Source: Bacteroidota bacterium
GTDB lineage: Bacteria; Bacteroidota; Bacteroidia; Sphingobacteriales; Sphingobacteriaceae
Length of the DNA stretch: 13,436 nt
Assembly: GCA_013286985.1 (NCBI GenBank)
Contig: JABDEQ010000042.1
Coordinates: 1-13,436 of the forward strand
Reading direction: 5' to 3'
The notes under the pieces were generated by a model. That model was given only the letters and a program-made list of their open reading frames with translations. It searched no databases and was not told where the DNA came from. Each line of letters begins with the position of its first letter. The first letter of the stretch is position 1. Shown here in pieces: positions 7,449 through 13,436 of this stretch. A program made the position numbers and the translations under genes.

Positions 7449-8402
7449 ATGAATAAGCAGCGCAGATTATTTCTAAACCAGATATCGTTTATGGCTGGAG
7501 TTGCAGCCCTAAGCAAACCAATGACCTCGGTGGCTTCTATTAGTAAACATATTAATACTATCCATTCTTCTGGTCATGCTGTTACCATATATCATACTAA
7601 TGATCTGCATGGAAATTTAAATACCACCTACAACAACATGGGAGGCATTAATAAATTAAAAACACTTATTGAGAATCAGGAAACCAGCGGCCTATTGCTT
7701 GATGCAGGTGATTTTTTAAATGGCAATAGTAGTTTTGCTGAACATAAACAAGTAATTGATTTGATGAACAAGATGGGTTACAATGTTGCCACCATCGGTA
7801 ATCACGAATTGATACAGGGGCAGGATTATTTAGCTGAGTTAGCTCCACTGATGAAATTTAAACTGGTGAATTGCAATTATGAGTTCAATAATAGTTTAAG
7901 CAAACTGGTCGCTCCTTATATTATAATCAACTCGGGCAAATTTAAAGTAGGTATAACCGGGGTGGGTCACCAGATAGCAGGTGTTAAATATTATGATGCT
8001 ATAAGCAGTGCAAATAACATGGCTGCCTTTTTAAAGAAAAATGAAAATTGTGACCTGGTGGTTTGTCTTTCACATTTAGGATATTCTCAAAAAGGAGATC
8101 TGCCGGATAATCAAAAGCTCGCCCGTCAATCTGAGCATATAGACGTGATTTTAAGCGGACATAATCATAAGCTATTACAAGGGCCCGCCGTTATAGCTAA
8201 TAAAAATAAAGAGGAAGTTATTGTTAGCCAGGCTGCATGGGATGGCCTTATGCTTGGCAAAACAGTTTTTAGCTTTGAAAACGGCAAAGAAAAATTCAAT
8301 TTAAAAGCTAAGCACCTGATACCCGGCCAGCCTTATGATAAAACTTACACTTCGTCATTTTATGAGCTGCGTTCGATAGAAAAAGAATTAATGGCCTCAT
8401 AA
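7449..8402 (+). CDS. Tat-exported 5'-nucleotidase-type metallophosphoesterase (catalytic domain only)
   Basis: The protein has 317 residues. The N-terminus has a twin-arginine motif (QRRLFLN, residues 4-10), a short hydrophobic stretch (11-22) and a small-residue region near 27-30, consistent with export by Tat. The calcineurin-like metal site of the UshA/5'-nucleotidase family is complete: HTNDLHGN (D52, H54), DAGDFLNG (D88), IGNHE (N118-H119), SHLGY (H209) and SGHNH (H238, H240). These enzymes cleave nucleotides or related phosphoesters outside the cytoplasm using two metal ions. Typical UshA-like proteins reach about 500 residues because of a C-terminal substrate-recognition domain; here the protein stops right after the catalytic domain, so substrate choice may differ or rely on a partner. 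It begins a three-gene plus-strand run, with the next gene 14 bp on. Confidence 0.9.
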   Translation: MNKQRRLFLNQISFMAGVAALSKPMTSVASISKHINTIHSSGHAVTIYHTNDLHGNLNTTYNNMGGINKLKTLIENQETSGLLLDAGDFLNGNSSFAEHKQVIDLMNKMGYNVATIGNHELIQGQDYLAELAPLMKFKLVNCNYEFNNSLSKLVAPYIIINSGKFKVGITGVGHQIAGVKYYDAISSANNMAAFLKKNENCDLVVCLSHLGYSQKGDLPDNQKLARQSEHIDVILSGHNHKLLQGPAVIANKNKEEVIVSQAAWDGLMLGKTVFSFENGKEKFNLKAKHLIPGQPYDKTYTSSFYELRSIEKELMAS

Positions 8403-8416
8403 ACCTCACAGCTGTT

Positions 8417-8905
8417 TTGTTAACCGAAACCATTATCGATTTTGTTGAGTCTGTGGGTATAAAAGTTCTTAAAATGCCTATAACGGATGATACCTTTTTG
8501 CCCGGTTTGCAATTAAAAGATGGTGCCCTTATAATTGACTCTGAAAAACTGTTATATCCGGGCGATATATTGCACGAAGCTGGCCATCTGGCTACCATGC
8601 CTCCTGATATCCGTAAAACAATGAATGATAATTTACCCGCCACTCCGGAGAATCAGGGTGGTGAGATGATGGCTTTAGCATGGTCATACGCAGCAGCCAA
8701 ATATCTTGATATTGATCCTCATGTTGTTTTTCATGCTGAAGGATATAAAGGCGGCAGCGAAAATCTGATAGAGAATTTTTCGGAAGGGCGATACATCGGT
8801 GTACCATTATTGCAATGGGCGGGAATGGCTTATGATGACAAAAAAGCAAAAGAATACTCTAAGCCAGCTTATCCGCATATGATTAACTGGCTTAGAGAAA
8901 ACTAA
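8417..8905 (+). CDS. Small putative zinc metalloprotease-like protein with HEAGH motif, function unknown
   Basis: The protein has 162 residues if translated from TTG at 8417. No ATG lies between the previous stop and residue 20 (ATG at 8474), and starting at 8474 would remove the VGIKV strand, so TTG is preferred, with moderate certainty. The sequence YPGDILHEAGHLA (residues 47-59) contains an HExxH zinc signature (H53, E54, H57). E83 in GGEMMALAWSYAA is a plausible third ligand, as in gluzincins or IrrE/ImmA-type proteases; that assignment is inference. No signal peptide or membrane segment is seen, so it is probably cytosolic. I recognise the general pattern (TFLPG, then GDxLHEAGH) as that of an uncharacterised bacterial family, not a named enzyme. 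It sits 14 bp after the phosphoesterase and 11 bp before the oxygenase gene, so it is probably co-transcribed with both. Confidence 0.8.
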   Translation: MLTETIIDFVESVGIKVLKMPITDDTFLPGLQLKDGALIIDSEKLLYPGDILHEAGHLATMPPDIRKTMNDNLPATPENQGGEMMALAWSYAAAKYLDIDPHVVFHAEGYKGGSENLIENFSEGRYIGVPLLQWAGMAYDDKKAKEYSKPAYPHMINWLREN

Positions 8906-8916
8906 CAGCGGTATTT

Positions 8917-9594
8917 ATGGTTCGTTACGCAAAATTTCAATTGCCTTATGATGCAAAAGCCATACAGGCAGAGTTAATTACTGTGAAGAAGAACTGGCAG
9001 CCGCACTTTAATACTTATCATTTCGAAGGTTCGTGGACAGTATTACCACTTCGCTCACCAAACGGCGATCACAAAAACATTACACCCGATTTAATGGGCG
9101 ATGGTGAGTATCTGGATACAGAACATATGCAAAATTTCCCTTCAGTAAAAAAATTATTATCGGATCTGCAATGTGAACAAATGTCTGTCAGGTTTTTGAA
9201 CCTTCAGGCAGGGGCAATAATTAAACCACATCGCGATAATGAATTGGCATTTGAAAAGGGCGAAGCCCGTTTGCATTTTCCCATTTTAACAAACCCCGAA
9301 GTTGAATTTTATATAGAAGATGACCGCATTATTTTAGCCGAAGGCGATTGCTGGTATATTAATGCCAATTTACCTCATCATGTTAGCAATAATGGAACAA
9401 CTGACCGAATTCACCTTGTTGTGGATTGTAAAGTTAATAGCTGGCTAAAAAACATCATCAACACAGCAGCAGAAATATCATTTAAAGATGATACCGACAA
9501 TGAGCAATTATTGCTGTTGATTAAGGAGCTTCGCTTGCAAAATACCCAAACATCAAATAATATTGCCAACGAACTGGAGCTGCAAGTAAAGTAA
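8917..9594 (+). CDS. Aspartyl/asparaginyl beta-hydroxylase-type Fe(II)/2-oxoglutarate oxygenase
   Basis: The protein has 225 residues. The double-stranded beta-helix core spans about 85-170. KPHRDNEL (103-110) supplies the HxD pair (H105, D107), RLHFPI (118-123) is the strand typical of the AspH/Asp_Arg_Hydrox family, NLPHHVSNNG (151-160) supplies the distal iron His (H154 or H155), and DRIHLVVD (163-170) supplies the 2-oxoglutarate-contacting Arg164. Enzymes of this family hydroxylate Asp/Asn residues in proteins or free amino acids and peptides; the substrate cannot be deduced here. Residues after about 180 form a polar, Leu-patterned helical tail (EQLLLLIKELRLQN) that may mediate dimerisation. 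It has no export signal. It is the last gene of the plus-strand run and converges on the phosphopantetheinyl transferase gene with a 23-bp gap in which I see no terminator hairpin. Confidence 0.88.
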   Translation: MVRYAKFQLPYDAKAIQAELITVKKNWQPHFNTYHFEGSWTVLPLRSPNGDHKNITPDLMGDGEYLDTEHMQNFPSVKKLLSDLQCEQMSVRFLNLQAGAIIKPHRDNELAFEKGEARLHFPILTNPEVEFYIEDDRIILAEGDCWYINANLPHHVSNNGTTDRIHLVVDCKVNSWLKNIINTAAEISFKDDTDNEQLLLLIKELRLQNTQTSNNIANELELQVK

Positions 9595-9617
9595 TTATTG
9601 CCGGTTGTAAGTTTGGG

Positions 9618-10235
9618 CTATTGGACGGTTGGATTAAAATTAAAAGAGCAGGCTACGAAATATCCATCATGCGAAAGGGAAACAGGGGTGTTTACAAGCT
9701 CGCCATCCCTCATTAAAACTGGAAGACTCAACTCACTTTTCTCCAGCTTAAACTCACCCTCAAAAAAGGTATTTAATTTATCCAAAGCAAATTTCCTGAC
9801 AGCGGCCGACTGATGTTGATAATCATTGTGCTCAATCTGCTGTACATCATTAAAGATATATTCAAAATTATCATCTTCATTAACCACTGTAGATATCCAG
9901 TCGTTTGTAATTATTGAACGAAAGAAAAGATTATCCTGTTCAAACCGTAAGCTCCCGGAATAATGTTGATCTGGATGAGCATGCACAGTTAATACATTGA
10001 TTTTAACAGGAGAAAATACAAGCTGATGATTATTACGTTTAAGATATTTAAAGGCCGATTCCTTAACCGACCATAACAACCATATATAGTTTTCGAAAGG
10101 CAATGCAGCAAGTTCAGGCTGATGATAAAGCTGTTGCTCAACAACTGAAAGGATCTTTGAATAAAACCGGGGCTCACATGTCCTTTGTTTATTAATTGAT
10201 CCTAGAGCTACTATATCATTGCCCGTGCTTATCAT
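9618..10235 (-). CDS. 4'-phosphopantetheinyl transferase superfamily protein (AcpS-ordered motifs, long form)
   Basis: The protein has 205 residues. It transfers the phosphopantetheine arm of coenzyme A to the serine of a carrier protein. Motifs follow the AcpS order: GNDIV at 5-9 (metal-binding D7), WSVKESAFK at 55-63 (E59 and K63 matching the WxxKEAxxK signature), and VSLSHDGYFVA at 185-195 near the C-terminus. The about 120 residues between the second and third motifs are longer than in a classical 120-residue AcpS; roughly 200-residue forms are common in Bacteroidota and often occur beside flexirubin/aryl-polyene type clusters. The ATG overlaps the ACP stop by 4 bp (ATGA), indicating translational coupling, so its likely client is the adjacent ACP. 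It is the last gene of the operon. Confidence 0.9.
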   Translation of the reverse strand: MISTGNDIVALGSINKQRTCEPRFYSKILSVVEQQLYHQPELAALPFENYIWLLWSVKESAFKYLKRNNHQLVFSPVKINVLTVHAHPDQHYSGSLRFEQDNLFFRSIITNDWISTVVNEDDNFEYIFNDVQQIEHNDYQHQSAAVRKFALDKLNTFFEGEFKLEKSELSLPVLMRDGELVNTPVSLSHDGYFVACSFNFNPTVQ

Positions 10236-10489
10236 GCAGATTGATTCATTTTATCGAGAATAACATCAATACAATTTCCTACCAGGTACATTTTTTCGGC
10301 CGAGTCAAAATCAATTTCAATGTTATATGCAGATTCCGCGTCAATAATTATATCAACCAAATTGGCCGAATTGATTTTTAAATCTTTCATCAAATCAGTT
10401 TCTTCAGTAATTCCGTTCAGTAATTCTTTGTTTTCTGTGTAGGGTGCCAGTACTTTTTTTAGTTCAATTAAAACAGTGTTTCTATTCAT
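10232..10489 (-). CDS. Acyl carrier protein (dedicated to the neighbouring synthase)
   Basis: The protein has 85 residues and is acidic with a four-helix ACP pattern. The phosphopantetheine site is at LKINSANLVDIIID (residues 37-50) with Ser41 at the start of helix II. The canonical Asp-Ser-Leu is replaced by Asn-Ser-Ala, a variation that marks specialised rather than housekeeping ACPs and may tune recognition by its own transferase. ETDLMKDL before it and YNIEIDFDSAEK after it fit loop I and helix III. It starts 2 bp after the ketosynthase stop and overlaps the transferase gene by 4 bp. As the only carrier protein in view, it probably carries the growing acyl chain for all enzymes of this operon. 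Confidence 0.93.
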   Translation of the reverse strand: MNRNTVLIELKKVLAPYTENKELLNGITEETDLMKDLKINSANLVDIIIDAESAYNIEIDFDSAEKMYLVGNCIDVILDKMNQSA

Positions 10490-10491
10490 TG

Positions 10492-11760
10492 TTATTTATA
10501 TTTTGAAATTATCAGACAAGTATTAACGTCGCCAAAGCCAAAATTAGCTTTTGCTATAACATTAATCTCCTTGTTTACCATATTTGTGGGCAAATTGTTT
10601 GCAGTTATTAAATCTATTATTTCGGGGTTGGGGTCTTCAATGTTGATATTGGGGTGTACAAACTGATGTTCTATCTGTAAAACAGCCGCTACAGTCTCAA
10701 TTGAGCCGGCTGCACTCAGGCAATGCCCGATCATTGATTTTAACGAATTCACCAGCGGAAAATCAGCACCTTTTCTGTTCAACGCATCGGCCCAGTTTTG
10801 AATTTCCTGCTTATCGGCAATAGTAGCGGTTAAGTGTCCGCTAATTAAATCAATTTCTTCGGCTTTGATATTTGCCTGTGCCATTGCCTCGTTTATACAT
10901 TTCACAACTCCGACAGCTGCGGGTGCGGTCATTGTCCCTCCACTCCTCTGCCCGCCCGAATTATTACTACCGCCAAGCACTTCTGCATAAATTTTTGCGC
11001 CACGGGCCAGGGCAAAATCCAAATCCTCCAAAATAAGTGCACCTGCACCGGAGCCCGGCACAAAGCCACCTGCCGAAATACTCATTGGCCGCGAGGCTCT
11101 TTCGGGCTGATCATTAAATTTACGTGATAATACACGCATAGAGTCAAAGGCACCAAACACATACGAATCAACATATTCGCTGCTGCCTACTACCATTCTT
11201 TTTGCCATGCCGTATTTGATATACTCATAGCCCATTAAAATTGCCTGTGTACCGGTTGCACATGCCGAAGAATTGCTGATAATTTTATTGCCAAGCCCCA
11301 GCCGCCCCGAAATATAAGCAGTTACGCCACTATTCATAATCTGTTCGACTACACGAGACCCTAATTTTTTTGATTCCTTGGCGTCAACCCGGTTTATTGC
11401 ATTTTTTATAACATCGGTATCGGCAACACTGCTGCCAAAAACACAACCTGTTTCGTATAGCGTTTCATCAGTTACAATTGGATTGCCGGCATCCATCCAG
11501 GCGTCAAGAGCAGCTTTAATACCAAAAGCGATGCCTTTGCCTTTTAAGCCATATAAACTGGTTTCGGTGATGTAGTTTCGCAATTGCTCCCACTCAAACT
11601 CGGGCATACCACATACCTGGCAGTTAAATTTAAGCTCTTCAAACAGGGGAACATATTTTATACCCGAAATACCGTTTTTTATGGAATGCAGAAAATCCGG
11701 CACATTCATACCATTTGGCGAAACCACTCCTAAACCGGTTATAACTACACGTTTACTCAT
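10492..11760 (-). CDS. FabF-like beta-ketoacyl-ACP synthase
   Basis: The protein has 422 residues, close to the FabF norm of about 410. It has the thiolase-fold start RVVITGLGVVSPNG, nucleophile Cys167 in SNSSACATGTQAI, a first histidine His309 in SGHLTATIADKQEI, Lys341 and second histidine His346 in SLKSMIGHCLSAAGS. The Cys-His-His set for Claisen condensation of acyl and malonyl-ACP is therefore complete. Two places depart from housekeeping FabF: HLTAT replaces the usual HGTST, and the C-terminal FGFGDVNTC has Asp where FGFGGxN is usual. Both suggest a specialised clade, but chain length and product cannot be told. It lies 8 bp after the dehydratase and 2 bp before the ACP. No second, chain-length-factor-like ketosynthase is present in the window. 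Confidence 0.93.
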   Translation of the reverse strand: MSKRVVITGLGVVSPNGMNVPDFLHSIKNGISGIKYVPLFEELKFNCQVCGMPEFEWEQLRNYITETSLYGLKGKGIAFGIKAALDAWMDAGNPIVTDETLYETGCVFGSSVADTDVIKNAINRVDAKESKKLGSRVVEQIMNSGVTAYISGRLGLGNKIISNSSACATGTQAILMGYEYIKYGMAKRMVVGSSEYVDSYVFGAFDSMRVLSRKFNDQPERASRPMSISAGGFVPGSGAGALILEDLDFALARGAKIYAEVLGGSNNSGGQRSGGTMTAPAAVGVVKCINEAMAQANIKAEEIDLISGHLTATIADKQEIQNWADALNRKGADFPLVNSLKSMIGHCLSAAGSIETVAAVLQIEHQFVHPNINIEDPNPEIIDLITANNLPTNMVNKEINVIAKANFGFGDVNTCLIISKYK

Positions 11761-11768
11761 TTAGTACC

Positions 11769-12230
11769 TTATGCTTTTACAGCGTTTTTTATAATTCCCG
11801 AAAATATACCTTTTGCTATTAATTCCGATGCCTCGTTATGCATTTCAATTAAACATTTTAGCTTACCGAACCTAAAATATTGTTTTCTGGATGTTACAGT
11901 GACTTTTTCGCCGGGTAAAACCATTTTAAAAAAAGAAACATCGGTAGCAGTAAGTAATGGAAATGAATCGGCATCCATAGCCACACCTTCAGTATTTTTT
12001 CCGCTCACAATTAAATGAATTCCTAATACTACCAACCCTATCTGGGCCATAATTTCGGTAATTATTACGCCGGGTGTTACCGGGTTGCCTACAAAATGGT
12101 CTTCATAAAAAAATGCATTTTCCTTTAATGTGTATTCCCCTTCTACACCGTTATCATCCAGTGAAAGGATATTATCCACAAAACGGAATGATGATTTATA
12201 GGGTAGTAAGTCTAAAATTTTATTATGCAC
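11769..12230 (-). CDS. FabZ-like 3-hydroxyacyl-ACP dehydratase (hotdog fold)
   Basis: The protein has 153 residues. LLPYKSSFRFVD at 8-19 matches the FabZ opening (LLPHRxPFLLVD). EDHFVGNPVTPGVIITEIMAQ (43-63) carries the catalytic His45 and Glu59, with the same 14-residue spacing as His49/Glu63 of FabZ. The following FPLLTATDVSFFKMVLPGEKVTV is the second hotdog strand pair. It removes water from a beta-hydroxyacyl-ACP to give the trans-2-enoyl product. The HRYP-type His of the opening motif is Tyr11 here, a mild departure. It lies 36 bp after the reductase and 8 bp before the ketosynthase. A hydroxyacyl substrate requires a ketoreductase, which is not seen in this window. Confidence 0.92.
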   Translation of the reverse strand: MHNKILDLLPYKSSFRFVDNILSLDDNGVEGEYTLKENAFFYEDHFVGNPVTPGVIITEIMAQIGLVVLGIHLIVSGKNTEGVAMDADSFPLLTATDVSFFKMVLPGEKVTVTSRKQYFRFGKLKCLIEMHNEASELIAKGIFSGIIKNAVKA

Positions 12231-12266
12231 TCTTTGGCTATAGTTTTATTTCGGTTACGATTAAAA

Positions 12267-13088
12267 TTATTTACAATGCTCACCCCCATCAACGTGAATC
12301 AGTGAGCCGTTTATCCAGGCGGCTTCCGCAGTACACAAAAGGTAGATAACGTTTGCCACATCCTCTGGCTTTGTAATACGGCCAAGTGGATTTCTTTGTT
12401 TAGCAATCTCTATCAATCGTTCGCTTTCGGGTATCATTTTAAGCGATGGTGTTTCCGTGATCCCCGCCTGAATCAGGTTTGTTTTTAAACCGAATTTGCT
12501 TAGTTCAACGGCCATATAGGTTGTTAAACTCTCTAACGATGCCTTTGCTATAGAAACGGCCGCGTATCCATCCCAATATTTGTGTGCTCCTTCGCTGGTC
12601 AAGCCAATAATTCTGGCGTCTTCTTCAAAAAGCTCGGCATCCAGAACCGTTCTCGCCCAATCTAATATACTGGTAGCCATTGCATAAGTAGTAAACCGTA
12701 TATCCTCGATAGAAAGCTCCGGTTTACCTTTATCCGATTGACTATCTTCCGAAATAAGCGGCTTCAAATTACCCCTTGCTATAGAATGCAGCAGTAGTTT
12801 AACACAGTATTTACTTTTAACAGCCGACGAAAATTGCTCAATAAATTTAGTACGGCCAGTAACATCAAGTGCGTTTGCGTTAAAAGGCAAGATTTCCACT
12901 TCGCATTTTGCCGCAATTGTTGCGAACTTCTCTTTTAACAATCTTTCGGTAATAGCGGTCTCTCTGTATATAACGGCAATGTTCATGCCATGTGTTGCCA
13001 GTTTCTCCACAGACGCCATACCAAACCCACTCGACCCACCTAAAATAATGGCCCACGACCCTGAAAATTGCTTATTATTTTTATACAC
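12267..13088 (-). CDS. Enoyl-ACP reductase-like SDR (FabI/FabL type, YX6K motif)
   Basis: The protein has 273 residues. The Rossmann nucleotide site is AIILGGSSGFGMA (residues 13-25). LLLHSIARG (98-106) is the strand-4/5 region of FabI-like proteins. GAHKYWDGYAAVSIAKASLE (167-186) gives the Y-x6-K signature (Y175, K182) of enoyl reductases instead of the YxxxK of ketoreductases. The position of the first FabI Tyr (Tyr146 in E. coli) is Ser165, and KYWDGY resembles FabL more than FabI. The C-terminus WINGSLIHVDGGE is typical of both. The likely reaction is NAD(P)H-dependent reduction of the enoyl-ACP, though a ketoreductase role is possible. The start is GTG at 13088: a TAA lies directly upstream in frame, and the next Met (residue 24) would remove the nucleotide site. 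It is the first gene of the five-gene operon, 36 bp before the dehydratase. Confidence 0.9.
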   Translation of the reverse strand: MYKNNKQFSGSWAIILGGSSGFGMASVEKLATHGMNIAVIYRETAITERLLKEKFATIAAKCEVEILPFNANALDVTGRTKFIEQFSSAVKSKYCVKLLLHSIARGNLKPLISEDSQSDKGKPELSIEDIRFTTYAMATSILDWARTVLDAELFEEDARIIGLTSEGAHKYWDGYAAVSIAKASLESLTTYMAVELSKFGLKTNLIQAGITETPSLKMIPESERLIEIAKQRNPLGRITKPEDVANVIYLLCTAEAAWINGSLIHVDGGEHCK

Positions 13089-13331
13089 TTATAAGAGGTT
13101 AACTATATTATATTTTTTAAAAATGCCGTACTTAAGTAAATAATTGGGGCGAAATTTACCTTTAGCTATTGAAGATTTATATAAATTTTGAGAGGCTTAA
13201 TATTGAACCATACCGTATAATCGTTTTCTGCAATAAATTTATTTACAAGGCTTTGATGGGCAAAACAAGTTGTAAAAAAGTTTATAGTTTTAAAAGAGTA
13301 AAGGTTTAATCCCATATAGTAAAATTAAATT
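13089..13331. other. AT-rich spacer upstream of the fatty-acid-like operon
   Basis: These 243 bp have no convincing coding frame. A one-mismatch -7 box (TAAATTTC on the minus strand, 13158-13151) would give a leader of about 55 nt for the reductase gene, but no -33 partner is seen. A perfect TAnnTTTG match (TACTTTTG, 13344-13337) lies just outside, inside the possible upstream gene, and is too far away to be favoured. The 11-mer TTAACTATATT at 13099-13109 also occurs twice in the 7004-7448 spacer. No terminator hairpin is obvious. Confidence 0.5.
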
Positions 13332-13436
13332 TCATCCAAAAGTAAGCGAAAATAGTTTAAAAAATATTGCATCGATAGTAAGAATTATAGGCGCCCCAAC
13401 AAAAAAAGCAATAACCAGGTAGTACTTAAATAATTT
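13332..13436 (-). CDS. Possible C-terminal end of an upstream membrane protein (partial, right edge)
   Basis: One minus-strand frame is open from the right edge to a TGA at 13334-13332, giving 34 residues. They run KYYLVIAFFVGAPIILTID and then end KLFSLTFG: a hydrophobic segment of about 18 residues with charged flanks, as in the last membrane helix of a protein. The other two frames on this strand meet stops early (within 4 and 17 codons). The protein cannot be identified from this piece, and a chance open frame in AT-rich DNA is possible. If real, it lies 243 bp upstream of the reductase gene on the same strand and may or may not belong with the operon. Confidence 0.4.
   Translation of the reverse strand, partial: KLFKYYLVIAFFVGAPIILTIDAIFFKLFSLTFG

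Noticed and set aside
8308..8849. Minus-strand frames of 85 and 111 codons under the HEAGH gene
   Set aside because: They lie opposite a better-supported gene in a plus-strand run and their translations look random.
9595..9617. Bidirectional terminator between the convergent genes
   Set aside because: Only 23 bp separate the stops and I find no inverted repeat with a U-tract there.
9598..9813. Plus-strand frame of 71 codons at the convergent junction
   Set aside because: It lies inside the C-terminal part of the phosphopantetheinyl transferase on the other strand, whose SLSHDGYFVA motif is clear.
9618..13088. Complete flexirubin or aryl-polyene cluster
   Set aside because: The PPTase, ACP and ketosynthase resemble such clusters, but there is no ammonia-lyase, glycosyltransferase, acyltransferase, second ketosynthase or lipid-exporter gene in view.

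Overview
The window looks like chromosomal DNA of a Bacteroidota species. A member of the Sphingobacteriaceae, near Mucilaginibacter or Pedobacter, is my best guess. The reasons are a giant secreted protein built of Ig-like and MBG repeats, weak Shine-Dalgarno signals, a Bacteroidota-type -7 box (TAnnTTTG), very AT-rich spacers and the protein families present. The genus is inference; no rRNA or other marker is present.

Left part (1-7003, all minus strand): a three-gene unit read right to left. It starts with a phage tail-collar (MdpB-like) protein (7003-6455), then a type-6 periplasmic-binding-protein fold without a signal peptide (6435-5269), then a giant secreted repeat protein (5257 to beyond base 1, at least 1752 codons, still open at the left edge). 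The giant protein has a signal peptide, an NHL-like propeller region, a set of duplicated Ig-like domains and an MBG array with an exact 243-bp period. Gaps of 19 and 11 bp, and a -7 box 40 bp before the first gene, suggest a single transcript.

Middle (7004-9594): a 445-bp AT-rich divergent spacer with a long inverted repeat, then three plus-strand genes spaced 14 and 11 bp apart: a Tat-exported, short 5'-nucleotidase-type metallophosphoesterase, a small HEAGH-motif putative zinc protease of unknown role, and an Asp/Asn beta-hydroxylase-type Fe(II)/2-oxoglutarate oxygenase.

Right part (9618-13088, all minus strand): a compact type II fatty-acid/polyketide-like operon in the order enoyl-reductase-like SDR, FabZ-like dehydratase, FabF-like ketosynthase, acyl carrier protein, phosphopantetheinyl transferase. 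Gaps are 36, 8 and 2 bp, with a 4-bp overlap at the end. Catalytic residues appear intact in all five. No acyltransferase, FabG-type ketoreductase or thioesterase is in view, so the operon probably borrows malonyl-ACP and ketoreduction from housekeeping synthesis, or has more genes beyond the right edge. A short open frame at the right edge (13436-13332) may be the C-terminus of an upstream membrane protein.

The two points most worth following are the tail-collar / cytosolic binding protein / giant adhesin cassette and the dedicated carrier-protein operon with its own activating enzyme.
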